Shown: positions 8,882 to 17,820 of the stretch, piece by piece
Layout of the letters: each line of letters opens with the position of its first letter
How positions within the stretch are numbered: the stretch's first letter is position 1
NCBI RefSeq assembly: GCF_024298925.1
Contig: NZ_CP101283.1
Location: 806,001-870,000, forward strand
Reading direction: 5' to 3'
DNA length: 64,000 bases
Source: Phenylobacterium sp. LH3H17
GTDB lineage: Bacteria; Pseudomonadota; Alphaproteobacteria; Caulobacterales; Caulobacteraceae
Position numbers and translations under genes: made by a program
Notes under the pieces: model-generated
The model's database searches: none
What the model saw: only the letters and a program-made list of their open reading frames with translations
What the model was told of the DNA's origin: nothing

Positions 8882-9084
8882 GCCAGCGGCGGCTCGACAA
8901 ACACCACGTCGCTGCCCAACAGCAGGCCCCGCGGTTTGCGCATGGCGAATATGTGGAGATTCCAGCCCTGGATCTGCTCCATCGCTTGGGCGAGCGGGTG
9001 ATCGGGCATGGCGCGCGTGGCGAGCTGCTCCAGGGTTTCGTCGGCCTGGGGCGTCACGAAACGCCGTTGCAGGGTCAGAGCCAT
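8878..9084 (-). CDS. Small hypothetical protein (68 aa), LysM-like pattern
   Basis: Sixty-eight residues from ATG 9084. The order [18 protein letters not shown], then [14 protein letters not shown], then [12 protein letters not shown] resembles the LysM/tail-protein-X pattern (a short strand, an ETLxxIA helix, a GWN turn, a helix and a final strand before a proline), though cysteines and other hallmarks are missing and the resemblance is only by eye. It has no signal peptide, so peptidoglycan contact would need another export route. It overlaps the 81-aa gene by four bases and is first in the probable three-gene unit leading to the deacylase. The 167 bases to the divergent acyl-CoA ligase start should hold promoters for both directions. 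Confidence 0.6.
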   Translation of the reverse strand: MALTLQRRFVTPQADETLEQLATRAMPDHPLAQAMEQIQGWNLHIFAMRKPRGLLLGSDVVFVEPPLA

Positions 9085-9251
9085 CTTTCGCCCCTCTCGT
9101 CCTCGGCCTTCGCCGGGCTAAGGGGGCCCGGGCTCGCACCGTTGAGATAAGCATATTCGCCCTTCCGCCGGGGCCGCCAAGGGGTTCCTGGCGAGGGCGT
9201 CGCCACGTCGACCAACCTCGGATTCGCTGGAGCCGGCGCCGGTTGGCTGAC

Positions 9252-10976
9252 ATGCTCACAAAGACGGCGAACCCATATCGCCGCAACGGGAGAGAGATCT
9301 TGGAAAGCCTGGTGCGCGGCGCCGCAGAGCCGCCGCTGCTGGAACTCACGATCGGTCAGGCGCTGGATGAGGCGGCTCGCCAGTGGGGCGACCGCGACGC
9401 CCTGGTCTGTCCTGCCCAGGATGGGCGACTGACCTGGACGCAGCTCCACGCCCGTTGCGAGGCCTTCGCCGCCGGCCTGCTGGCCAGCGGCCTCTCGCCC
9501 GGTGACCGGCTGGGAATCTGGTCGCTGAACCGCGCGGAGTGGGCGATCACGCAGTTCGCCGCGGCCAAGGCCGGCCTGATCCTGGTGACCATCAATCCCG
9601 CCTACCGGCTCTCGGAGCTGGAGTTCGTGCTGAACAAGGTGGGCTGCGCGGGGCTGGTGATCTCGCCGCCGTTCAAGACCAGCGACTATCCGGCGATGAT
9701 ACGCGCCCTGGCGCCGGAGGTGGACACGAGCGAGCCGGGCGCGCTGAAGGCCGGGCGCCTGCCCCACCTGCGCCTGCTGATCCAGATGGGCGGCAAGACC
9801 CTTCCCGGGGCCGTGTCCTTCGCCGACATCGAGGTGGCCGGCGCGGACCTCGATGCGCTGCGGGCGGCGGAAGCCGGACTCTCGCCCTTCGACGCCATCA
9901 ACATCCAGTTCACCAGCGGCACCACCGGCGCGCCCAAGGGCGTCACGCTCAGCCACCACAACATCCTCAACAACGGCTATCTGGTCGGCCAGGCCCTGAA
10001 GCTCACTCCGGACGACCGCATCTGCATTCCGGTCCCCCTCTACCACTGCTTCGGCATGGTGATGGGCGACCTGGCGGCGGTGACCCACGGGTCCGCCATG
10101 GTCTATCCCGGCGAGGGCTTCGATCCCCTGGCCACCCTGGAGACGGTGGCGGCCGAGCACTGCACTGCGCTCTACGGGGTGCCGACCATGTTCATCGCCG
10201 AACTCGACCACCCGCGTTTCGCCGAGTTCGACCTCAGCTCCCTGCGGACCGGGATCATGGCCGGCTCGCCCTGCCCGGTAGAGGTGATGCGCAAGGTGAT
10301 CGCCCGCATGAACATGGCCGAGGTGACGATCTGCTACGGCATGACCGAGACAAGTCCGGTCAGCTTCCAGAGCAGCACCGACGATCCCCTCGAGCGCCGC
10401 GTCTCGACCGTCGGCCGGGTTCATCCGCACCTGGAGGTGAAGATCGTCGACGAGGCCGAGAACATCGTCCCGCGAGGCGTCTCGGGCGAACTCTGCACCC
10501 GCGGCTATTCGGTGATGCTGGGCTATTGGGACGAGCCGGCCCAGACCGCTGCGGTGAAGGACGCCGAGGGTTGGATGCACAGCGGCGACCTCGCCACCCT
10601 GGACGACCAGGGCTACGGCAACATCGTCGGGCGCATCAAGGACATGGTGATCCGCGGCGGCGAGAACCTCTATCCCCGTGAGATCGAGGAGTACCTCTAT
10701 AGGCATCCGGCGATCCAGGACGTCCAGGTGTTCGGCGTGCCCGACAGCCGCTATGGCGAGGAGCTCTGCGCCTGGGTGATCCTGGCGGCGGAACAGACCC
10801 TGACCGATGATGAGTTGCGCGTCTTCTGCCAGGGCCAGATCGCCCACCAGAAGATCCCGCGCCATGTGCGCTTCGTGACCGAGTTCCCAATGACGGTGAC
10901 CGGCAAGGTGCAGAAGTTCGTCATGCGCGAGGCGATGATGCGCGAGCTGGGCGTCAGCGCCGAACAGACCGCCTAG
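9252..10976 (+). CDS. AMP-binding fatty acyl-CoA synthetase
   Basis: Start ATG 9252 gives 574 aa, normal for medium/long-chain acyl-CoA ligases; the frame extends far upstream across the divergent promoter but that part has no family match. Adenylation motifs are all present: [18 protein letters not shown] (P-loop, A3), YGMTETSPV (A5), [13 protein letters not shown] (A7), [19 protein letters not shown] (A8), and TGKVQKF with the catalytic lysine (A10). The enzyme activates a carboxylic acid to the acyl-AMP and then the CoA thioester. Together with the crotonase genes on either side it points to degradation or salvage of an acyl group, perhaps one released by the amide hydrolases nearby; that link is inference. 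It ends two bases before the convergent crotonase gene. Confidence 0.93.
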   Translation: MLTKTANPYRRNGREILESLVRGAAEPPLLELTIGQALDEAARQWGDRDALVCPAQDGRLTWTQLHARCEAFAAGLLASGLSPGDRLGIWSLNRAEWAITQFAAAKAGLILVTINPAYRLSELEFVLNKVGCAGLVISPPFKTSDYPAMIRALAPEVDTSEPGALKAGRLPHLRLLIQMGGKTLPGAVSFADIEVAGADLDALRAAEAGLSPFDAINIQFTSGTTGAPKGVTLSHHNILNNGYLVGQALKLTPDDRICIPVPLYHCFGMVMGDLAAVTHGSAMVYPGEGFDPLATLETVAAEHCTALYGVPTMFIAELDHPRFAEFDLSSLRTGIMAGSPCPVEVMRKVIARMNMAEVTICYGMTETSPVSFQSSTDDPLERRVSTVGRVHPHLEVKIVDEAENIVPRGVSGELCTRGYSVMLGYWDEPAQTAAVKDAEGWMHSGDLATLDDQGYGNIVGRIKDMVIRGGENLYPREIEEYLYRHPAIQDVQVFGVPDSRYGEELCAWVILAAEQTLTDDELRVFCQGQIAHQKIPRHVRFVTEFPMTVTGKVQKFVMREAMMRELGVSAEQTA

Positions 10977-10977
10977 A

Positions 10978-11841
10978 TCAGCGGTCCCACCAGGGATAAC
11001 TGGAGGGCATGTCCGTCGAGACCCGGCCCGCGAACCGAGGCGGACGCTTCTCCAGGAACGCGGCCACGCCCTCGCGGACGTCCGGCGTCGCGCCCAGCGC
11101 CATGGCCATCGCGCCGTCGACTTTCAGGGCGCCATAGGGGGTGGGTTCCTCGGACAGCCGCCACAGCATCTGGCGGGTCAAGGCGACTGAGATCGGCGCG
11201 GTGTTGTCGGCGATGGAGCGGGCGATGGCCCGGGCGCGAGGCAGCAGGTCGGCGGCGGGAACGACCTCGCTTACCAGGCCGCCCTTCAGGGCGTCGTCGG
11301 CGGAGAACAGGGCGCCGTCCAGGCACCAACGCAGGGCCTGGGAGATGCCTACGATCCGGGGCAGGAACCAGGCGCTGCCGGCCTCCGGCACCAGGCCGCG
11401 GCGGGCGAAGACGAAGCCGAACTTCGCCGTGTCGGCCGCGATCCGGATGTCCATCGGCAGGGTGAGCGTCAGGCCGACTCCCACGGCGGCGCCGTTGAAG
11501 GCGGCGATCGACGGCTTGCGGCACTCATAGACCGCACCCACCATGCCCGAGCCGCCGCTTCGCCCCTTGGATACATCGCCGAACGAGACCGAACCCTCCG
11601 CGGAGGTGGTGTCGAAGGCGCCCGCGCCCGCCGACATGTCCGCGCCCGCGCAGAAGCCGCGCCCGGCCCCGGTGACCAGCACGACCCGAACGGCGTCGTC
11701 GCGGTCAGCATCGTCGAAGGCCGCGGCCAGTTCGGCGCCCATGGTGGCGGTATAGGCGTTGAGCTTGTCGGGCCGGTTGAGCGTGACCTGCATGATTCCA
11801 TCGGCCACCTCGCAGAGGATGTGCTCGTAGGCGTGGGACAT
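10978..11841 (-). CDS. Enoyl-CoA hydratase/isomerase (crotonase) family protein
   Basis: Start ATG 11841, preceded by AGGAGG at good spacing; product 287 aa. Crotonase signatures: VTLNRPDKLNAY, GRGFCAGADMS (oxyanion hole) and ARRGLVPEAGSAWFLPRIVG. The residue matching rat hydratase Glu144 is lost: the segment reads GVGLTLTLPMD, with threonine where glutamate is expected. The GLVPEAG segment carries a glutamate at the position used by isomerase-type members. Classical hydration is therefore doubtful, and isomerase, hydrolase or another CoA chemistry is possible. It converges with the acyl-CoA ligase gene (one intervening base) and is divergent from the EVE-domain gene. Family certain, reaction not. 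Confidence 0.88.
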   Translation of the reverse strand: MSHAYEHILCEVADGIMQVTLNRPDKLNAYTATMGAELAAAFDDADRDDAVRVVLVTGAGRGFCAGADMSAGAGAFDTTSAEGSVSFGDVSKGRSGGSGMVGAVYECRKPSIAAFNGAAVGVGLTLTLPMDIRIAADTAKFGFVFARRGLVPEAGSAWFLPRIVGISQALRWCLDGALFSADDALKGGLVSEVVPAADLLPRARAIARSIADNTAPISVALTRQMLWRLSEEPTPYGALKVDGAMAMALGATPDVREGVAAFLEKRPPRFAGRVSTDMPSSYPWWDR

Positions 11842-11971
11842 GCGCGCGTCCTCCTGGCGGGATGTTCCGGAGACCGTAGGCGATTTACGTGGGGTCGGGA
11901 CAAGCCCGTCTCGACAAGGCGCGGGCGAGCAGTGATCTTCCGCTCCGGCAAGGCTGCGGATGAGGGACGTC

Positions 11972-12388
11972 ATGGCATCGGAAGCTCGGTACTGGCTGGT
12001 GAAGTCGGAGCCGGACACCTACTCGTTCGACGACCTGGTGCGCGATGGCGGGACGGTCTGGGACGGCGTGCGCAACAACACCGCGGCGCTCAACCTGAAG
12101 GCCATGAAGGTCGGCGACCAGGTGCTGTTCTATCATTCGGGCGCGGGCCCGGCGGCGGTGGGACTGGCCAAGGTGACGAAGGAGGCCTTCCCTGATCCCG
12201 GCGACGCCTCCGGCCGTTTCGTGGCCGTGGAGATCGGCCCGGTCGGGCCCCTCAAGCGACCGGTGAGCCTGGCGGAGGTCAAGGCCCGTCCGGAACTCGC
12301 CGACATGAAGATTGTTCGTCAGTCGCGTCTCTCGGTTTCGCCCGTTACGGCCCAGGAGTGGGCGACTATTCTGGACATGGCCGGATAG
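11972..12388 (+). CDS. EVE-domain protein (THYN1-like)
   Basis: Start chosen at ATG 11972, which has GAGGGA at proper distance, over the in-frame ATG at 11960; product 138 aa. The protein is essentially one EVE domain: YWLVKSEPDTYSFDDL at the N-terminus, WDGVRNNTAALNLKAMKVGD, then LFYHSGAGPAAVGLAKV and RQSRLSVSPVTAQEW. EVE domains are PUA-like folds that read modified bases, such as 5-methylcytosine in DNA in human THYN1, and in bacteria often occur as stand-alone proteins or beside restriction systems. No restriction gene is nearby; PEP carboxylase follows 100 bases downstream. The role is inferred from the fold. Confidence 0.9.
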   Translation: MASEARYWLVKSEPDTYSFDDLVRDGGTVWDGVRNNTAALNLKAMKVGDQVLFYHSGAGPAAVGLAKVTKEAFPDPGDASGRFVAVEIGPVGPLKRPVSLAEVKARPELADMKIVRQSRLSVSPVTAQEWATILDMAG

Positions 12389-12489
12389 CCGCGCCAATCG
12401 CGGCGAAGGGACTTCACATGGCGGGCACGCGGTGGTCCTTGGGGCGCGGAGGCCTCGTTGCTTCCCCCAAGTCAACATCGCCGGCGAGA

Positions 12490-15186
12490 ATGACCCAGTC
12501 CCTACCCGACCTGTTACGCGCCAATGTCCGCTTCCTGGGACGCATCCTGGGCGACGTGATCCGCGCCGAGGACGGCGAGGCCGTGTTCAGCCAGATCGAG
12601 GAAATCCGCCAGGCCTCGGTCGGTTTCCACCGCGAGGGCACCGAGGCGGCCGCAAAGCTGATGGCCGGCCGGCTGGGAGGGCTGAGCCCGCCCGACACCG
12701 TCCGCTTCGCCCATTCGTTCGCCTGCTTCCTGCAGATCACCAATATCGCCGAGGACCAGATCCAGCGCCGCCGAGGGCGCGGGGGCGACACGCGCGCCGA
12801 CACCCTGGCCGGGGCGCTGCGGGCCCTGCAGGCGCAGGGAGTCGGGGTCGACGAGGTGATGACCTTGCTGGAGGGCGCGCTGGTGGCGCCGGTGATCACC
12901 GCCCACCCCAGCGAGGTGCGGCGCAAGAGCATCCTCGACCGCCAGGGCGCCATCGCCGACGACCTGGACGCCTACGACCAAGCCCTTACCGACACCGACC
13001 GCGCGCGGCTCGAGCGAGAACTGATGCGCCAGGTGGCGATCTTCTGGCGCACCCGGCTGCTGCGGAACGTCAAGCTGGGGGTCGGCGACGAGATCGAGAA
13101 CGCCGTCTCCTATTTCGAGCGCAGCTTCCTGCCGGAGCTGCCGCGGCTCTACGCCCACTGGCTGGAGGTGCTGGGCGATCCCGCGCGTCTGCCGTCCTTC
13201 CTGCGGGTCGGGTCCTGGGTGGGCGGCGACCGCGACGGCAATCCCAATGTGACCGAGGCGGTGATGCGCCAGGCCATGGCGCGTCAGTCGCGAGCGGCCC
13301 TGCGGATGTACCTGGACAAGATCCACGACCTGGGCGCGGAGCTGTCGATCTCCGCCAGCCTGGCCAGCGTCACGCCGGAGCTGCAGGCCTTGGCCGACGC
13401 CTCCCCGGATCCCTCGCCGCACCGGGCCGACGAACCCTATCGCCGGGCGCTCACCTACATCTATGCGCGGCTGGCGGCCACCTATCCCCTGCTGACCGGC
13501 GAGCCGCCCGCGCGGCGCGCCGCCGGCCCTGCTCAGCCCTATGACAGTCCGGACGCCTTGCGCGGCGATCTCCAGACGGTGCTGGACAGCCTGCTGGCCC
13601 GCCATGGTCCGTCCTTCGCCCGCGGCCCGCTGCCCGACCTCATCCGCGCCGTGGAGATCTTCGGTTTCCATCTGGCCCGGCTGGACCTGCGCCAGAACTC
13701 GGCGGTGCACGCGCGGGTGGTCGGCGAGCTGCTGAAGGGCGCGGCGGTCTGTGCGGACTATGAGTCCCTGGACGAGGACGCGCGCTGCGAGCTGCTGTTG
13801 GCGGAGCTGTCCCATGGCCGCCTGCTGCACACGCCGTTCGCCGACTACAGCGAGGAGACCCGGCGGGAGTACGACATCCTGACCGCCGCCGCCGACCTGA
13901 AGCACTTCTACGGTCGCGACGCGATCCGCGCCCACATCGTCTCCAACACCACTTCGATCTCGGACCTGCTGGAAGTCTACCTGCTGCTCAAGGAGGTCGG
14001 ACTGTTCACGCCGGGCGACCCGGCGCGGACCCAGGTGTTCGCCGAGCCGCTATTCGAGACCATCGCCGACCTGCGCGCCGCGCCCGACATCATGCGCCGC
14101 TATCTGGCCCTGCCGTTGATCCGCCAACTGGTCGGACCGGTGGGCATCCAGGAGGTGATGATCGGCTATTCGGACTCCAACAAGGACGGCAGCTACCTGA
14201 CGTCCACCTGGGAGCTGCACCAGGCCTCACTGGCCCTGGCCGAGGTCATGCGCGACGCCGGCCTGCGCCTGCAGTTGTTCCACGGCCGCGGCGGGGCTGT
14301 GGGGCGAGGCGGCGGCTCCAGCTTCGACGCCCTGCTGGCCCAGCCCCAGGGCACCATCGCCGGCCGCATCCGCATCACCGAGCAGGGCGAGGTGGTGGCC
14401 AACAAGTACGCCGATCCCGAACTGGCGCGGCAAAGCCTGGAGACCCTGGCCGCCGGGGTGGTGCTTGCCTCGCTGCGCAAGCCGGCCAAGTCGGAACTGG
14501 CCGCGCCGCACGCCGGGATCATGGACGGCCTGGCGCGGGAGGCGATGAGCGCCTACCGCGCCCTGGTCTACGAGACGCCCGGCTTCGTGGACTATTTCTT
14601 CGCCGCCACCCCGATCAGCGAGATCGCCGACCTGAACATCGGCAGCCGGCCGACCTCGCGCCAGGCCAAGCGCAGCATCGAGGGTCTTCGCGCCATTCCG
14701 TGGGTGTTCTCCTGGTCGCAGTCGCGCGCCCTGCTGCCCGGCTGGTACGGCTTCGGTTCGGCGGTGGCCCGCTCGGGCGCGCCGATCGGGAAACTGGCCG
14801 AGCTGCACGAGACCTGGCCGTTCTTTTCCTCGGCGCTCGCCAATATGGAGATGGTGCTGGCCAAGGGCGACATGGCCATCGCCGGCCGCTATGCGGGCCT
14901 GGTGGAGGATCGCGCCCTGGCCGACCATGTGTTCGGCGAGATCCGCGCCGAGTGGGACCGCACGGTCGAGGCGCTGCTGGCGATCACCGGACAATCGGCC
15001 CTGCTGGAGAAGAACCCGGACCTGGCCGCGGTCATCCGCTCGCGCCTGCCCTATATCGATCCGCTGAACCATCTGCAGATCGAGCTGATCCGGCGCCGGC
15101 GAGGCGGCGAGGACACCGAGGCGGTGCGCGACGGCATCCATCTGACCATCAACGGCATCGCCGCGGGCCTGCGCAACACCGGCTAG
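12490..15186 (+). CDS. ppc: Phosphoenolpyruvate carboxylase
   Basis: This carboxylates PEP with bicarbonate to oxaloacetate, an anaplerotic step feeding the TCA cycle in the cytoplasm. Start ATG 12490 gives 898 aa, the usual bacterial size; the frame continues upstream into the intergenic region without homology. Key motifs: VITAHPSEVRRKSI (the catalytic His region, with S instead of the more common T), GSWVGGDRDGNPNVT, GYSDSNKDGSYLTSTW (bicarbonate/PEP-binding Lys) and FHGRGGAVGRGGG (the mobile glycine-rich loop). The end ITINGIAAGLRNTG-type tail, read here as LTINGIAAGLRNTG, is the conserved C-terminus that takes part in allosteric aspartate binding in the family. It is not tightly linked to neighbours and is probably transcribed alone. 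Confidence 0.97.
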   Translation: MTQSLPDLLRANVRFLGRILGDVIRAEDGEAVFSQIEEIRQASVGFHREGTEAAAKLMAGRLGGLSPPDTVRFAHSFACFLQITNIAEDQIQRRRGRGGDTRADTLAGALRALQAQGVGVDEVMTLLEGALVAPVITAHPSEVRRKSILDRQGAIADDLDAYDQALTDTDRARLERELMRQVAIFWRTRLLRNVKLGVGDEIENAVSYFERSFLPELPRLYAHWLEVLGDPARLPSFLRVGSWVGGDRDGNPNVTEAVMRQAMARQSRAALRMYLDKIHDLGAELSISASLASVTPELQALADASPDPSPHRADEPYRRALTYIYARLAATYPLLTGEPPARRAAGPAQPYDSPDALRGDLQTVLDSLLARHGPSFARGPLPDLIRAVEIFGFHLARLDLRQNSAVHARVVGELLKGAAVCADYESLDEDARCELLLAELSHGRLLHTPFADYSEETRREYDILTAAADLKHFYGRDAIRAHIVSNTTSISDLLEVYLLLKEVGLFTPGDPARTQVFAEPLFETIADLRAAPDIMRRYLALPLIRQLVGPVGIQEVMIGYSDSNKDGSYLTSTWELHQASLALAEVMRDAGLRLQLFHGRGGAVGRGGGSSFDALLAQPQGTIAGRIRITEQGEVVANKYADPELARQSLETLAAGVVLASLRKPAKSELAAPHAGIMDGLAREAMSAYRALVYETPGFVDYFFAATPISEIADLNIGSRPTSRQAKRSIEGLRAIPWVFSWSQSRALLPGWYGFGSAVARSGAPIGKLAELHETWPFFSSALANMEMVLAKGDMAIAGRYAGLVEDRALADHVFGEIRAEWDRTVEALLAITGQSALLEKNPDLAAVIRSRLPYIDPLNHLQIELIRRRRGGEDTEAVRDGIHLTINGIAAGLRNTG

Positions 15187-15276
15187 AGGCCGCCTGATTG
15201 CGCGCAGAGGCTGGCGCGGCGGGGAGAGCCAAGTAGTCTGTCCTCAAGGCCCGACCAGAGGCCCGGGAGGACGCGC

Positions 15277-15978
15277 TTGATCGATCTCTACTACGCCGCC
15301 ACGCCGAACGGCTGGAAGATCTCCATCATGCTGGAGGAGTGCGGCCTGCCGTACGAGGTCCATCCGGTGAACCTGGGGCGCGGGGAGCAGTTCGCGCCGG
15401 ACTTCCTGGCCATCAGCCCCAACAACCGCATCCCGGCGATCATCGACCGGGACCCGCCGGGCGGCGGTCCGCCGGTCAGCGTCTTCGAGACCGGCGCGAT
15501 CCTGATCTATCTTGCCGAAAAGACCGGCCGGTTCCTGCCCGCCGACCTGCGCGGCCGCACCACGGCGATCGAGTGGCTGATGTGGCAGATGGGCGGCCTG
15601 GGGCCGATGCTGGGGCAGAACGGACACTTCAAGCTCTATGCGCCCGAGAAGATACCCTACGCCATCGACCGCTATGGGCGCGAGGCGGCCCGGCTCTACG
15701 GCGTGCTGGACGGCCAGCTCGGCCGGACCGGCGCCTATGTGGCGGGGGATGAGTACACCATCGCAGACATGGCCTGCTTCCCCTGGATCATCACCCACAA
15801 GGCGCAGGGCTTCACCCTGGATGACTATCCCAACGTGAAGCGCTGGTTCGCCACCGTGCGGGCGCGGCCCGGGGTGGCGGCCGGCACGGCGGTGGGCAAG
15901 ATGGCGCGGCCCGGCGAGATGGACGCCGAGACAAGGAAGAACCTGTTCGGGATCGTCAGCGAAAAGGCCGCCACATGA
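15277..15978 (+). CDS. Glutathione S-transferase, YfcG/YghU (Nu-class) type
   Basis: Start is a TTG at 15277 with GGGAGGAC eight bases upstream; product 233 aa. The N-terminal thioredoxin-like domain has DLYYAATPNGWKISIMLEE, the TPNG-K signature of the YfcG/YghU group, where a threonine and asparagine replace the usual Tyr/Ser and disulfide-bond reductase activity is known. ISPNNRIPAI supplies the cis-proline and SVFETGAIL the glutathione gamma-glutamyl contact (E-T/S). The C-terminal helical domain includes DEYTIADMACFPWI, the GST N-capping box. It is first in a cluster of four overlapping genes (to 18854), beginning with a thiol-linked enzyme pair. Substrate unknown. Confidence 0.92.
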   Translation: MIDLYYAATPNGWKISIMLEECGLPYEVHPVNLGRGEQFAPDFLAISPNNRIPAIIDRDPPGGGPPVSVFETGAILIYLAEKTGRFLPADLRGRTTAIEWLMWQMGGLGPMLGQNGHFKLYAPEKIPYAIDRYGREAARLYGVLDGQLGRTGAYVAGDEYTIADMACFPWIITHKAQGFTLDDYPNVKRWFATVRARPGVAAGTAVGKMARPGEMDAETRKNLFGIVSEKAAT

Positions 15979-16595
15979 TCGAGTGCTTCTTCGACTGCTC
16001 CAGCCCGTGGACCTATCTGGCCTTCCACAACCTGCAGCCTCTGGCCAAGGAGCTGGGGGTGGAGGTGACCTGGCGGCCGATCCTGGTGGGCGGCATCTTC
16101 AACACGGTCAATCCGTCAGTCTATGAGCAGCGCGCGACGCCGGTCCCGGCCAAGGCCCGCTACATGGGCAAGGACCTGCAGGACTGGGCGCGCCACTCCG
16201 GGATCGCCATTACGTTCCCGCCCAAGGTGTTCCCGGTGAACAGCGTCAAGGCCATGCGCGGCTGCATCTGGCTGGCGCCGCAGGGCAAGCTGGTCCCTTT
16301 CGCCACCAAGGTGTTCGAGGCCTATTGGGGCGACAATCTCGACATCTCGCAGGACGCGGTGCTGTCTGCGATCTGCGAAGCGGTTGGCGTCGATGGCCAG
16401 GCCTTCCTGGCGGGGATCGCCACCCCGGAGATCAAGGAGCAGCTTCGGTTGAACACCGAGGAGGTGATGGCCCGCGGCGGCTTCGGGTCGCCGACCATCT
16501 TCGTCGGCAAGGACGACATGTATTTCGGCAATGACCGCCTGCCGCTCATCCGGGCCGCGGTGCTGGCCCGCCAGGCGCAGACCCATGACGCGTGA
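15975..16595 (+). CDS. DsbA-family 2-hydroxychromene-2-carboxylate isomerase-like protein (GST kappa type)
   Basis: ATG 15975 overlaps the stop of the GST gene (ATGA), indicating translational coupling. The 206-aa product is a DsbA-fold/GST-kappa protein: FFDCSSPWTYLAF at the N-terminus has the SxxTYL glutathione site, followed by VTWRPILVGGIFN, a helical insert (MGKDLQDWARHSGI), VFPVNSVKAMRG and the cis-Pro segment GSPTIFVG near the end with FGNDRLPLI. Family members isomerise 2-hydroxychromene-2-carboxylate in naphthalene breakdown using glutathione, but many genomes carry them without aromatic pathways. Adjacent GST and beta-lactamase-fold genes suggest detoxification or xenobiotic turnover; this is inference. 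Confidence 0.88.
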   Translation: MIECFFDCSSPWTYLAFHNLQPLAKELGVEVTWRPILVGGIFNTVNPSVYEQRATPVPAKARYMGKDLQDWARHSGIAITFPPKVFPVNSVKAMRGCIWLAPQGKLVPFATKVFEAYWGDNLDISQDAVLSAICEAVGVDGQAFLAGIATPEIKEQLRLNTEEVMARGGFGSPTIFVGKDDMYFGNDRLPLIRAAVLARQAQTHDA

Positions 16596-17820
16596 TCTTT
16601 CACCCACGGCCCCCGCTGAGGTCGGTCTCGCCCCCGCCGGCCTCGCCGCCATCGACGCCTATCTGCAGGGACTGGTCGACAAGGGGGTGCTGGCCGGCCT
16701 CGTCACCCTGACCGCCCGACACGGCAAGGTCGCCCACGTCAGCACGCTCGGGAAGAAGGAGCTGTCCGGCGGCGAACCCATGGCGGCGGACACCATGTTC
16801 CGCATCTTCTCCATGACCAAGCCGGTGACGGCCGTGGCCATGATGATCCTGCACGACCAGGGCCTCTGGTCGCCGGACGACCCCATCGCCAGGCACCTGC
16901 CGGAGTTCGCCGATGTGAAGGTGTTCGGCGGCCTGGACGCGGCGGGCGCCGTCACCCTGCACGACCCCGACCACGCCCCCACCCTGGGCGAACTGCTGAC
17001 CCACACGGCGGGCCTGATCTACGGTTTCACCCCGGCTGGCGGCCTGGAGACGCTCTATCAGGCGGCCGATGTCTGGGGCGCGGCGGATCTGGCCGAGATG
17101 TCGCGGCGGATGGCCGGCCTTCCGCTCGCCTTCCAGCCGGGAACCCGCTGGGTCTATGGCCTCTCCATGGACCTTCAGGGCGCGATCATCGAGAAGCTCA
17201 GCGGCCGGAGCCTGCCGGATTTCATGCGGGAGAGGATCTTCGAACCTCTGGGCATGGTCGACACGGCCTTCCACACCCCGCCGGAGAAGAAGGCTCGGTT
17301 GGCGACGCTCTATCGCTTCAGCGCCAGCCGAGGCCTGGTTCCGCTGGCCAACAATCCGCTGCTGCCCGACCATGCGGCGCCGCCGGCCCTGGCCTCCGGC
17401 GGCGGCGGTCTGATCTCCACAGCGGGCGACTATGCCCGGTTCGCCCAGATGCTGCTGGACGGCGGCGAGTTCGCCGGACGGAGAATCGTCAGCGTCGAGG
17501 GCGTCAGGCTGATGATGACCAACCAGCTCTCGGACGAGATGCTGCGCCAGGGCTGGGGTGTCGGAAAGCAGCAGATCCGGCCCGGCTTCGGTTACGGCTT
17601 CAATGGGGTGGTGTTCACCGATCCCGAGGCGGCCGGCATACCGGTGGGTCGGGGGACCTATCACTGGGACGGCGCGGCCGGGACCTGGTTCTGGGTCGAT
17701 CCGCAAAACGACCTGATCTTCGTCGGCATGGTCCAGCTGCTGAGCGAGACCGCCCCGGCGTTGCAGGCGACCACACAGACCCTGATGGCCGACGCCATCC
17801 TGCAGGAGGCAGCCGCGTGA
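16585..17820 (+). CDS. Serine hydrolase, beta-lactamase/class C (EstB-type esterase) fold
   Basis: ATG 16585 lies 11 bases inside the end of the isomerase gene; product 411 aa without a signal peptide, so cytoplasmic. RIFSMTKPVTAVAMM gives the SxxK motif (Ser76, Lys79), the acyl-enzyme nucleophile and base. LLTHTAGLIYGF and RWVYGLSMDLQG contain the family's conserved segment with Tyr of the YxN-like motif (here YGLS), and WDGAAGTWFWVDP resembles the third (HxG/WxG) motif. These features match the EstB/LovD-like esterases and PBP4-like hydrolases more than true beta-lactamases, which are exported. Gene order with GST, isomerase and amidohydrolase suggests a small catabolic unit. Substrate unknown. 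Confidence 0.9.
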   Translation: MTRDLSPTAPAEVGLAPAGLAAIDAYLQGLVDKGVLAGLVTLTARHGKVAHVSTLGKKELSGGEPMAADTMFRIFSMTKPVTAVAMMILHDQGLWSPDDPIARHLPEFADVKVFGGLDAAGAVTLHDPDHAPTLGELLTHTAGLIYGFTPAGGLETLYQAADVWGAADLAEMSRRMAGLPLAFQPGTRWVYGLSMDLQGAIIEKLSGRSLPDFMRERIFEPLGMVDTAFHTPPEKKARLATLYRFSASRGLVPLANNPLLPDHAAPPALASGGGGLISTAGDYARFAQMLLDGGEFAGRRIVSVEGVRLMMTNQLSDEMLRQGWGVGKQQIRPGFGYGFNGVVFTDPEAAGIPVGRGTYHWDGAAGTWFWVDPQNDLIFVGMVQLLSETAPALQATTQTLMADAILQEAAA

